Shown here piece after piece: positions 1 to 7,685 of a DNA stretch of 64,000 nucleotides. Position numbers and translations under genes: made by a program. The DNA is from Levilactobacillus cerevisiae (GTDB lineage: Bacteria; Bacillota; Bacilli; Lactobacillales; Lactobacillaceae), in assembly GCF_003946245.1 (NCBI RefSeq), contig NZ_RHNN01000013.1, positions 1-64,000 of the forward strand, in the 5' to 3' direction. Under the pieces are notes generated by a model, which had not been told where the DNA came from, searched no databases, and worked only from the letters and a program-made list of their open reading frames with translations. The stretch's first letter is position 1. Each line of letters begins with the position of its first letter.

Positions 1-77
1 CGAACACGGAAGTTAAGCTTCAGCACGCCGATAGTAGTTGGGGGATCGCCCCCTGCGAGGATAGGACGTTGCTACGC
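1..77 (+). rRNA. 5S ribosomal RNA, 3' part
   Basis: The window opens inside a 5S rRNA. The stretch carries the typical CCGAACACGGAAGTTAAGC-like core (its first bases are cut off by the window edge), followed by the conserved GATAGTAG and GGGATCGCCCCC helix and a 3' end close to GTTGCTACGC. The 5' part, and presumably the 16S and 23S genes, lie outside the window. A terminator and a tRNA follow, as is common at the end of an rRNA operon. Confidence 0.93.
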
Positions 78-83
78 AAACGG

Positions 84-112
84 AAAGGCCCAGTGATTGG
101 GTCTTTTTTTAT
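84..112 (+). terminator. Terminator after 5S rRNA
   Basis: AAGGCCCA and TGGGTCTT form a short hairpin with one G-U pair, followed by a run of T. It probably ends most rRNA operon transcripts ahead of the tRNA. Confidence 0.7.
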
Positions 113-148
113 TGCCATTTTTCGTGAAATTAGCGATAATGGTATTAT

Positions 149-221
149 GCCGCTTTAGCTCAGTAGGTAGAGCGTTTCCATGGTAAGGAAGAGGTCGTTG
201 GTTCAAATCCAATAAGCGGCT
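149..221 (+). tRNA. tRNA-Thr (anticodon GGT)
   Basis: A 73-base cloverleaf. Acceptor arms GCCGCTT and AAGCGGC pair perfectly. The D arm contains AGCTCAGTAGGTAGAGC. The anticodon stem TTTCC/GGAAG encloses the loop ATGGTAA, giving anticodon GGT. The T arm is GTTGG-TTCAAAT-CCAAT. No CCA is encoded after the discriminator T. It decodes ACC/ACT threonine codons. Confidence 0.94.
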
Positions 222-242
222 TATCAGTAGACAAAAATGTAG

Positions 243-304
243 AACCAAGAGAGTGTGGATAAGGCCGCCGTTTAGGGTCTTCCCCACACTCTCTTGGTTT
301 TTTG
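243..304 (+). terminator. Strong terminator after tRNA-Thr
   Basis: AACCAAGAGAGTGTGG and CCACACTCTCTTGGTT form a perfect 16-bp inverted repeat with a 25-base loop, followed by a T run. Runs of A on the left arm side make it potentially two-way. Confidence 0.85.
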
Positions 305-622
305 TTGTCGAATCCGCAGTAAAGGCCACGTGGTAAATCAGTATTGCTAAAATAAATCAATAAGGTGGAACACACTTGTTTCCTGATAGTTGGCGGCTGT
401 ATACTTTAAGGGTTAGAAATATAAAGCGTTGTCTCATGGAAAGGGGACTTGCTGTATGAGCATAAAGGCGTTATCTCCAGTGGGGCGAAGAAAGTGTCGT
501 GGAAAGTAATGTAGTGCAATTCTCAGAGCCAAGGAGTCCTACCCGTACGGTCTGCTTTAGCGGTGCTGGACGCTTCCTTTGTGAGGCTGGGAGAAGTAAC
601 GTTTTCGTATTAGGAGGATAAA
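305..622 (+). promoter_or_regulatory. Intergenic leader of the C39 peptidase pair
   Basis: No gene is seen in these 318 bases. A possible sigma-A promoter is TTGTTT at 376-381 and TATACT at 400-405 (spacing 18), which would leave an untranslated leader of about 210 bases before the gene at 623. I see no recognisable riboswitch in that leader. Confidence 0.35.
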
Positions 623-1525
623 ATGTTTAAGCAAATTGGTATTGGTATAGCTGTCGGGTTAGCATGTCTTGGCCTAGGGGTAACCGCTCAAGCCGCAAGT
701 GCCCAGCACGTCATTTCACAAAAGGCCGTCACAAAGTATGGGAAGGTAACGGGGAATATCGCTGGGAGCCTCTATACGTTTAAAAACACAGATCAAACGC
801 TGACATTAACCGCTACACACCAACTCAAGAAATATCCGCATACAGCCTGGATTGTCAGCCGGTCGGCATTAGTTCAGATGGCGAATGGCCAGAGCGCACG
901 CTACAACTACGTCACGTCAACTAGCTCGAAGACGCCCAAGCAGGTTAGTGGGTGGGTATTGGCGCACGATTTGAAAACGCCAGCTAAGGTCAACTTGGGT
1001 GCGTCTTATATTAGCCAAAATGCTGTGAAAGCTTGGATGGGATGTGAGTCTGCCAGCCTGTTGGAAGGGCTACATTACAAGGGCGTTTTAAAATCGACGG
1101 GATTGGTGGCGTTCATGCGTCATTTGCCACGGAGTAAAAATAATAATCCCAATAACGGCTTTGCTGGTAGTCCCTATAAAGTGACGCCAGGAGTCTTCCA
1201 GTCGATCTTTCCGAAACCGCTGGCAAAATGGGGTAATACCTATACGCCAGTTAAGAATATCAGTGGCGCGTCATTAGCCAAGTTACGGTCGCAATTGCGA
1301 CTACACAATCCCGTCGTGGTTTACGTGACGTTGCACTTTGCCAAGGCGCAGTATGGTCACTACTTCTGGGGAACTGGTATTAACAACAGTCACGTCATGT
1401 TGCTCGACGGCTATAAGGCAGGGGCGTACCACGTTGCCGATCCCAACCACGGCAAATATTGGGTCAGTGCCAAGAAATTTGCCCGCAGTTATAACTATAA
1501 ACACTTTGCGGTTGCTGTTCAGTAA
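623..1525 (+). CDS. Secreted C39-like cysteine peptidase
   Basis: 300-residue exported protein. The N terminus has a positively charged start, a hydrophobic core and an AQAASA-type cleavage region at about residue 25. The middle part (about 30-120) resembles a small SH3/GW-like wall-binding module. The C-terminal half fits the peptidase C39-like fold: Cys141 in GCESAS, His257 in HVMLLDGY and Asp273 in VADPNHG form the expected catalytic set in order. The ATG follows an AGGAGG site at 611-616. Ten bases separate it from a paralogue, so the two are probably co-transcribed. Unlike bacteriocin exporters, there is no ABC transporter attached, so a wall or extracellular protein substrate is more likely. 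The actual substrate is unknown. Confidence 0.8.
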   Translation: MFKQIGIGIAVGLACLGLGVTAQAASAQHVISQKAVTKYGKVTGNIAGSLYTFKNTDQTLTLTATHQLKKYPHTAWIVSRSALVQMANGQSARYNYVTSTSSKTPKQVSGWVLAHDLKTPAKVNLGASYISQNAVKAWMGCESASLLEGLHYKGVLKSTGLVAFMRHLPRSKNNNPNNGFAGSPYKVTPGVFQSIFPKPLAKWGNTYTPVKNISGASLAKLRSQLRLHNPVVVYVTLHFAKAQYGHYFWGTGINNSHVMLLDGYKAGAYHVADPNHGKYWVSAKKFARSYNYKHFAVAVQ

Positions 1526-1535
1526 GGAGAGACTG

Positions 1536-2387
1536 ATGAAAAATTGGTTAAATGTACTAGCTGGTGTGACCACAATTCTGATAGGTGTCAGTCTCATTGG
1601 GATTGCGCATGCCAGTGAATATGTCGTGACGTCTGGTCGTCACTATCATGCCCGAATTGTTCGTAGTGCAGGCTGGCGGCTGTGGAATCAACCGTACACG
1701 ACGCAGGCAAAATCAACCCGTCAAACAGGCAAGTTGCAAGGAAAACTGGTCCAGATTGACCGGGTCGCCAAGCGGGGACGGACGCGCTACTTTCAAATCA
1801 GTCGCCGGGGCCACACGTATGGCTGGCTCAATGCTAATGGGCTGAGAACCACCAAGCGCTACGTCCTACCCTACACCTACACTAGCCAGTTGTATCCGCT
1901 GTACGCGCCCAATGCCTGTGAAGCCGGCAGCTTAAAAATGGCGCTATCCGTGAAAGGACTCGCGACGGGGACGTCCTTGAAAACCATGATTACCAAAATG
2001 CCTAAAGCAAAGACGCCCAGTCAAGGTTTTGTAGGGAATCCCTATACGGAGAGCCGTCCCGGTGAGACCCGGACCATTTATCCCAAGCCTTTAACGGCTT
2101 ATACCAAAACCTATGATCCTCACGCTGAAAATATTACCGGCGCCAGTAAGAATCAGTTGATAAAGGAAATAAAACGGGGCAATGCCGTGATTTTTGCTGG
2201 CGCTTGGCGGATGCAAAAACAGCGACCATACCACGTCTTAGCATTAGTTGGGTATCAACCTGGTCAATTTTTAGTTGCAGATCCATACATGAAAAGAGGG
2301 TGGCCCAACAAGGTTTATTGGGTGCGCTCAACAAACTTCACCGACGTATACCAATCCCGCCATTCACGGGCGATTGCGGTACGTTAA
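1536..2387 (+). CDS. Secreted C39-like cysteine peptidase, second copy
   Basis: 283 residues from the ATG at 1536, chosen because an AAGGAG site overlaps the previous stop codon and a signal peptide (hydrophobic residues 5-25, cleavage near AHA-SE) begins exactly there. Longer in-frame extensions would read back into the upstream gene. Residues about 28-105 look like a GW/SH3-type module. The catalytic set is Cys128 (NACEAGS), His233 (YHVLALVGY) and Asp249 (VADPY). It is a diverged paralogue of the preceding gene: both share a SQGF/NNGF-GNPY-type stretch and an IYPKPL or IFPKPL motif before the His region. The pair sits directly before a large wall-anchored LRR protein, so a cell-surface role is likely, but no substrate can be named. 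Confidence 0.8.
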   Translation: MKNWLNVLAGVTTILIGVSLIGIAHASEYVVTSGRHYHARIVRSAGWRLWNQPYTTQAKSTRQTGKLQGKLVQIDRVAKRGRTRYFQISRRGHTYGWLNANGLRTTKRYVLPYTYTSQLYPLYAPNACEAGSLKMALSVKGLATGTSLKTMITKMPKAKTPSQGFVGNPYTESRPGETRTIYPKPLTAYTKTYDPHAENITGASKNQLIKEIKRGNAVIFAGAWRMQKQRPYHVLALVGYQPGQFLVADPYMKRGWPNKVYWVRSTNFTDVYQSRHSRAIAVR

Positions 2388-2389
2388 CA

Positions 2390-2432
2390 AAAAAATAGGA
2401 ATCACCGTTGAAAGGCGGTGGTTCCTATTTTG
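2390..2432 (+). terminator. Terminator after the C39 pair
   Basis: AAAATAGGAATCACCG pairs with CGGTGGTTCCTATTTT around a short loop. It is symmetrical enough to work in both directions. Confidence 0.75.
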
Positions 2433-2544
2433 ATTGTGCACAATGAATTATATTTTCTTTTGGGTGGCGACCTGATAGGATATGGTTTATCGGAAAGAGA
2501 ACAAAGACAAGCGTAAGTAAATTAAATTTTTGGAGGAGAAAGAG

Positions 2545-5358
2545 ATGACACAACACGTCAGTAACAGTTTATGGATAGCAACGGCAGCGGCCTTGATGGG
2601 GACGGGTATGCTGATGACGGATGATCAGACGAAACATGCATTTGCAGCGAAAGGTTCTGGGCACGTTCGCGTGGTTGAAACGGGAGATTTGAAACCAACG
2701 GATCGTTTAGATAAGGAAATGCAAAATGTGTATCTCCAGTCGGTTGTTTTGCAAGCGCTTAATCGAGAAAACCTCGGTCGCAAAAAATGGACGGAATTTT
2801 CTGAGGTTAAGGTAAAAGACGTCACCCACATTAAACGGTTAGCGATTACCAAAGAAAATACAATCTACGGGACCAACATTCCGTTGGGTGAGTATTCATT
2901 GGCGGGTCTTAAGTACTTCAAGGAGTTGGAAGAACTAGAATTGGACGGGTCAATTCGAAACTTTGATGACAGGGACCACTTTACGGCTGGTTCCAAGCCA
3001 ATTGCGCAAGAGCAGGGCAAGTTGACCAAGTTAAAGCAGTTGGAAAGATTACAAAATTTAAAGGTGCTGGATCTGAGCCACAACATGATTCGTGATATCA
3101 GTTCGCTGGCTGGGTTGCCTAAGCTGGATGTCCTTAAATTGACGGGATGTCGGATTAAAGATTTTTCACCACTGGGCGGGAAGAATTTTGAAGTTTTAGA
3201 AATAACCAATCAGGTCATCACGGCAAATTCACGACTTAAAGGACAGACAGCCAACGTCCATCTAGAAAACAGCTTAACTTGGATTGATGGCACTAAAAAG
3301 CAGATGACGCCGGTGAAACAATTTGACATGACGTCTTACTTTCAGGAATACCGAAATGAGCTAGGCGAATGGCAGTCAACGACGCGGTTCTACAAGCCAC
3401 GGTTTAGCGGCGGGGAAGCGACTGCCAACACACAGACTAAAGGACTTGATTTTAAAAATCTGGCGGTTCAAGAACGGACGAAAGCGACTGATACAATTGG
3501 TGAAGGACAGATTGCTGGTGTAGGTGCCGACAACCGTTTTGCCATGATTGGTGAGGTTCGTGGGGATGATGACCGGCCAATTTGGACATACATTGATACG
3601 TATTCATCGGATGTGTACCCAGCGCCAGTCACGGTGTCGTACGTTGATGATCAGGGGAAGAAGTTGAGTGAAGATGAGGTTTTGAAGGACAACTTGGGAG
3701 CTAGTTACACCGCGGAAGAAAAGAAAATTTCCGGATACAAATTGCAGAAGGTTGAAGGAAAAGCAACCGGTGAATTTACGGCTGACAAGCAGTCCGTGAC
3801 CTTTGTCTACGTGCTGGACGATAATGATAGCGGTTCCAACGGTGGGAGTAACCCTGGTGACGGCGGGGACAACAATGCCGGTAATGGGAATGGCAACGGC
3901 GGTTCTAACAACGGGAACGGCGACGGCGGTTCTAACAACGGGAATGGCGATGGCGGTTCTGACAACGGGAATGGCGATGGCGGTTCTAACAACGGGAACG
4001 GCGACGGTGGTTCTGACAACGGGAATGGCGATGGCGGTTCTAACAACGGGAATGGCGATGGCGGTTCTAACAACGGGAATGGCGATGGCGGTTCTAACAA
4101 CGGGAATGGCGATGGCGGTTCTAACAACGGGAATGGCGATGGCGATTCTAACAACGGGAATGGCGATGGCGGTTCTAACAACGGGAATGGCGATGGCGGT
4201 TCTAACAACGGGAATGGCGACGGCGGCTCGAATAACGGGAACGGCGGCGATGGGACTAACACCGGCGATGGTGGTGACGGTTCTAACACCGGCGATGGTG
4301 ATGACGGTTCTAACACCGGCGATGGCGGTGATGGGACTAACACTGGCGATGGCGGTGATGGCACTAACACCGGCAACGGTGGCGGAACGGTAACCGGGCC
4401 TGGAGCTGGTGGTACGAATCCAGGTGGCGGTTCCGGTGGCGGAAACACAGGCGGCTCTGGCTCTGGCAACGGTGGTGGATCTGGCTCTGGCAACGGTGGT
4501 GGATCTGGCTCTGGCAACGGTGGTGGATCTGGTACTGGCGGCGGCTCTGGCTCTGGCAACGGTGACGGTTCCGGTAACGAAGGCGGCTCCGGCAACGAAG
4601 GTGGCGCCGGTGATGGCGGCGGAAACGTAACCGGACCTGGTACTACGACTCCAGGTGGCGGTAACGAATTTGGAAACGGGAACGATACTGGTGTCGGTGA
4701 TGGGAACAACAACGGTTCCGGTCAAGGCAATGGTTCAAATAACGGTAACACCAATGGTTCAGGTAGTGGTTCTGGCAATAGCGGGTCAGGCAATGGATCA
4801 GGGCCTGGTAACAGCGGTTCAAACAATGGTAACAGTGGTTCAGGTAATGGAACGAACACTGGTAACCAGGGCTCAAACAATGGCAATGGTTCTGGTACCG
4901 GCAATAACGGTTCGAACAACGGTTCCGGTAATGGCAGTAACAATGGGAATGGCAACGATTCCGGGACTAACAATGGCTCGGGTGCCAACAACGGTGGTTC
5001 ACAATCTGGCAACACTGGTTCACAAGAGGATGCCGTGAGCGCTGAAGAAGATGAGGACCAAAACGTTACCGGTTCGCTTGCTGACGGCTTGACGAGTGGC
5101 AGTGGTTCCGCGACCGGTGGCTCACCAAGTGGGTTAAGCTATGGGGGTTCCGGTGCGGCCAGTTCCGACGATAGTGACAGTAGTACCGGCAGTGGAAGTG
5201 GTAGTTATGGCCATTCTACTGGTAGTAGTTACGGAAGCACGGCGAATGGCGTCTTGCCGCAAGCCAACGAACAACAGTCACAGGCATCGTGGCTCGGTGC
5301 ACTAATGGTGGCCATGACGTTAGGCGGCTGGAAAATGTCTCGCAAACGCCGGCAATAG
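2545..5358 (+). CDS. LRR/MucBP cell-wall-anchored adhesin with Gly-Asn repeats
   Basis: 937-residue surface protein. The start is ATG 2545, six bases after GGAGGAG; an upstream in-frame TTG lies before that site and is rejected. Residues 1-34 form a signal peptide ending near AFA-AKG. Residues about 110-220 hold internalin-like leucine-rich repeats (NLKVLDLSHN, KLDVLKLTGC). A MucBP-like domain lies at about 361-425 (VTVSYVDDQGKKL ... FVYVLD). From residue 451 to about 900 the chain is a low-complexity stalk of Gly, Asn, Asp and Ser. The C terminus has a sortase-type signal: LPQANE at 904-909, a hydrophobic stretch, and an RKRRQ tail. LPQTxE is the usual form in lactobacilli, so the Thr position is changed to Ala. 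Expected role: wall-bound adhesion to mucus or other cells. Confidence 0.88.
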   Translation: MTQHVSNSLWIATAAALMGTGMLMTDDQTKHAFAAKGSGHVRVVETGDLKPTDRLDKEMQNVYLQSVVLQALNRENLGRKKWTEFSEVKVKDVTHIKRLAITKENTIYGTNIPLGEYSLAGLKYFKELEELELDGSIRNFDDRDHFTAGSKPIAQEQGKLTKLKQLERLQNLKVLDLSHNMIRDISSLAGLPKLDVLKLTGCRIKDFSPLGGKNFEVLEITNQVITANSRLKGQTANVHLENSLTWIDGTKKQMTPVKQFDMTSYFQEYRNELGEWQSTTRFYKPRFSGGEATANTQTKGLDFKNLAVQERTKATDTIGEGQIAGVGADNRFAMIGEVRGDDDRPIWTYIDTYSSDVYPAPVTVSYVDDQGKKLSEDEVLKDNLGASYTAEEKKISGYKLQKVEGKATGEFTADKQSVTFVYVLDDNDSGSNGGSNPGDGGDNNAGNGNGNGGSNNGNGDGGSNNGNGDGGSDNGNGDGGSNNGNGDGGSDNGNGDGGSNNGNGDGGSNNGNGDGGSNNGNGDGGSNNGNGDGDSNNGNGDGGSNNGNGDGGSNNGNGDGGSNNGNGGDGTNTGDGGDGSNTGDGDDGSNTGDGGDGTNTGDGGDGTNTGNGGGTVTGPGAGGTNPGGGSGGGNTGGSGSGNGGGSGSGNGGGSGSGNGGGSGTGGGSGSGNGDGSGNEGGSGNEGGAGDGGGNVTGPGTTTPGGGNEFGNGNDTGVGDGNNNGSGQGNGSNNGNTNGSGSGSGNSGSGNGSGPGNSGSNNGNSGSGNGTNTGNQGSNNGNGSGTGNNGSNNGSGNGSNNGNGNDSGTNNGSGANNGGSQSGNTGSQEDAVSAEEDEDQNVTGSLADGLTSGSGSATGGSPSGLSYGGSGAASSDDSDSSTGSGSGSYGHSTGSSYGSTANGVLPQANEQQSQASWLGALMVAMTLGGWKMSRKRRQ
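3898..4248 (+). repeat. 13 tandem 27-bp coding repeats (GGSNNGNGD)
   Basis: Exactly 13 in-phase units of 27 bp encode GGS(N/D)NGNGD with only a few changes: GDS in unit 10 and a final GG in unit 13. Near-identical units suggest recent expansion by slippage or recombination, so copy number probably varies between strains. Confidence 0.9.
4249..4383 (+). repeat. 5 tandem 27-bp coding repeats (DG(T/S)NTGDGG)
   Basis: A second, distinct block of five 27-bp units in the same gene, encoding DG(T/S)NTGDG(G/D). The following stretch (to about 4620) continues with GSGSGNGG-type imperfect repeats. Confidence 0.8.
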
Positions 5359-5573
5359 AATTCAGTCACGACCAACTAGCAGTAATAGAAGAATGCAGTA
5401 ATTTGTCACGCAAGACTGATCATTAGATTTAGAACCAATGTTTAACTGGTTTAGTCAAAGACGTAAGTATGAAATTGTAGCTGGGGGAGCTACATCAGTT
5501 TACAAGCAACGTCTTAGTCCGGACTGATAAAAATTTTGAGGAAGGTCAGTTGAAAGCCAGGCGTCAGATAGCT
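5359..5573. other. Intergenic stretch with one small hairpin
   Basis: No gene is seen. A perfect small hairpin, TGTAGCT-GGGGG-AGCTACA, lies at 5476-5494. Its role is unknown, and it has no T run. Confidence 0.4.
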
Positions 5574-5625
5574 AAAAAAGGAAGTCCCGTCAACGTCGGT
5601 GAGCGTTGGCGGGACTTCCTTTTTA
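5574..5625. terminator. Two-way terminator between adhesin and NUDIX genes
   Basis: AAAAAGGAAGTCCCG and CGGGACTTCCTTTTT pair perfectly, with further pairing inside (CAACG/CGTTG). A run on one side and T run on the other fit termination of both converging genes. Confidence 0.85.
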
Positions 5626-5626
5626 A

Positions 5627-6154
5627 TTACACCATGTTTAGGCGTTCCTGGATATGATGACGTGCGCGTTCCAGTTCCTGCGTGTAGGCATTGAAGCCGA
5701 TCTGTTGGAGGTGCCGGTGGGCGTTTACGGGATCAAAGTAAGCGACACGTTGAAGTTCGGCAGTTTGAATCGTAAAATCAGCGACGGTCCAGTCCGTTTG
5801 AAAGGCGAACCACGCCTCAATCCAGTGCGAGTGTGGTTGTAAAAGAAAGTTGTCCGCGGGGGTTACCGAGATGTCTAATCCCAGTTCCTCGGTCATTTCC
5901 CGGTGCATCGCTGCCGTAATGGTTTCGCCAGCAACTACCGAACCACCCACCGAGCAATCCCAACAACTCGGAAAGTTGAGCTTATCGGGAGAGCGTTGTT
6001 GCAGAAGCACTTGTCCCGCCGGGTTAAAGATAAAGGCATCGACGACCAAATGAAATTCCCCAACCTGCACGGGCTCCCGGCGTTGCTGCTGGCCGACCCG
6101 TTGTAACTGCCGATTGTAAACGTCCCAATACTCGCCTAAGCGGTCAGCCGCCAT
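5627..6154 (-). CDS. NUDIX hydrolase
   Basis: 175 residues. The Nudix box is intact: GSVVAGE, seven residues, then REMTEELGL, giving the G-x5-E-x7-RE-x2-EE-x-G pattern that binds the metal-pyrophosphate substrate. It hydrolyses some nucleoside-diphosphate-linked substrate. The tandem of FHLVVDAFIFNPAGQVLLQQRS and SCWDCSVGG resembles the IPP isomerase-like Nudix subgroup, but no isomerase residues are assigned here. I chose ATG 6154; an in-frame TTG two codons earlier (6160) is also possible because the GGAG site lies 4 bases from it and 10 from the ATG. Convergent with the adhesin gene. Confidence 0.85.
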   Translation of the reverse strand: MAADRLGEYWDVYNRQLQRVGQQQRREPVQVGEFHLVVDAFIFNPAGQVLLQQRSPDKLNFPSCWDCSVGGSVVAGETITAAMHREMTEELGLDISVTPADNFLLQPHSHWIEAWFAFQTDWTVADFTIQTAELQRVAYFDPVNAHRHLQQIGFNAYTQELERARHHIQERLNMV

Positions 6155-6366
6155 AACCAATCATCTCCAAACCTTTTAGTCTAGCGTACCACTTTTACGT
6201 CAAAAGGTTGACCGTTAAATTAGCCGATTGGATTCAAAAAGCACATCACTGACAGGAAATCATGATGTGAGGTGATTGGCAGGTTTCCGAAAGAATTTTG
6301 TGGAAAACTATTAATTAGAAAATGGTTAGAGTATAATGAGAATATTTATTGATGGGAGGGACCACC

Positions 6367-7620
6367 TTGGACGTTCAAATTACCAATCGCCAATCGGTCA
6401 TTCAAATCGTGAAGGCCGCCAGTAGCGATATCATTAGCACCCTTGGTGGTGACACCTTTAGTTTTGCCCTGGGACTCATGTTATTACATACGACGCATTC
6501 CGCGATTAGTTTTGGCCTGGGATCCATTATCTATCCGCTAGTCGGGCTACTACTCGTGATGCCCGTTGGCAATCTTGTAGATCACCGCAAGCATAAGCCG
6601 TTACTCTTGAGCAGTCGGGGCATCGACGTCTTAGCTTTCAGCGCCTATGCTTTGCTGGCGCCTCATGTGAGCAACGTCATGGTTTTGGCGGTCATTGTGC
6701 TGACCATTATTGCTAGTGCAGACAAGGTAACCGCGACGACCTACACCGCGTCTGTTCACGAGTTAGTTAACGATGAACACGTGAAGACGTTAGCAACCAT
6801 CGAACAGGCCGCTACGGCTGGGATTCAATTGATTTCCCCAGTTTTAGCTGCGGCCCTTTACGGCTGGATTGGGTTTGAAGGAATCGTCGAAATTGAAATT
6901 GTCGTGGAGGCATCGACTTGGTTGATTGCTTTAAGCATGCGGTTCCATCCCCTCAAGGGCGCAGATGAAACGAGTATGCCCGTGGCTAAAGGCCAATGGG
7001 AACAATTCAAAGTGGGCTTACTGTTTATCCGTCAGCACTTCACGTTGTTTTCAGTGGTCTCCATGGGAATCTTCTTGAATTTCCTCTTCTCCTCGATTGA
7101 CGTGGGGCTCCCGTTTGCAGTCGTTCAGACGCGGCACTTGGGAAATTCACGGCTGAGCTGGATACTCAGTGCCTTTGCTGGCGGCGTGCTCCTGGGTAAC
7201 CTGATTCTATCTGTATTGCCGCGTTTTAAAAACGTTTTAATGACCGTGTTGCGATTGTCGATAACGATCGGCATCTTAATTACTGCGATTGGCGTTCTCT
7301 TCATGGTACCAATCGGTGGTCGCACATTGGTTATTAGTCTAATTATGGTCTCGTTAGCGATTGGGTTAGTCTTGGCCTTCGTGAACACGCCGATTTCCGT
7401 CTATATGCAAATGACGGTGCCCACAGAACTACTGGGGCGGGTAGGGTCCACCGTGTCAACGCTGATGCAACTCGCTTTGCCTTTAGGAACCGTGTTCTAT
7501 GGGGTGTTATTTCAAAAGCTGGCAGCGGGTCCCGTTTACCTGGTTACTGGGATCGTCATCACCGTGTATATGGGGTTAGACGTCATCCTCGTCCGTCGGC
7601 ACCCAGGTAAAGCAAATTAG
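6367..7620 (+). CDS. MFS transporter (drug-efflux-like)
   Basis: 417-residue polytopic membrane protein with about 12 hydrophobic segments and the MFS loop 2-3 feature GNLVDHRKHKPLL. It probably exports a small compound by proton antiport; the substrate is not visible. The start is a TTG at 6367 because a GGGAGGG site (6354-6360) ends six bases before it; the ATG at 6352 overlaps that site. A TATAAT -10 box lies at 6332-6337 without a clear -35. The gene is followed after a short gap by an oxidoreductase on the same strand. Confidence 0.82.
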   Translation: MDVQITNRQSVIQIVKAASSDIISTLGGDTFSFALGLMLLHTTHSAISFGLGSIIYPLVGLLLVMPVGNLVDHRKHKPLLLSSRGIDVLAFSAYALLAPHVSNVMVLAVIVLTIIASADKVTATTYTASVHELVNDEHVKTLATIEQAATAGIQLISPVLAAALYGWIGFEGIVEIEIVVEASTWLIALSMRFHPLKGADETSMPVAKGQWEQFKVGLLFIRQHFTLFSVVSMGIFLNFLFSSIDVGLPFAVVQTRHLGNSRLSWILSAFAGGVLLGNLILSVLPRFKNVLMTVLRLSITIGILITAIGVLFMVPIGGRTLVISLIMVSLAIGLVLAFVNTPISVYMQMTVPTELLGRVGSTVSTLMQLALPLGTVFYGVLFQKLAAGPVYLVTGIVITVYMGLDVILVRRHPGKAN

Positions 7621-7685
7621 GCGTGATTGCGGGCATTTCGTGCTACACTCGACAACGTAGAGTATACGAAATGGAGGGATACAGC

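Noticed and set aside
3898-4383. Regular DNA repeats as a possible CRISPR array
   Set aside because: Units are contiguous without spacers, in frame, and encode the protein stalk. No cas genes are present.
3604-4725. Long minus-strand frames (up to 373 codons) across the adhesin gene
   Set aside because: They are Pro/Val/Thr-rich shadows of the 27-bp repeats. The repeat length is a multiple of three, so stop-free frames persist in every reading. No ribosome sites or coding character.
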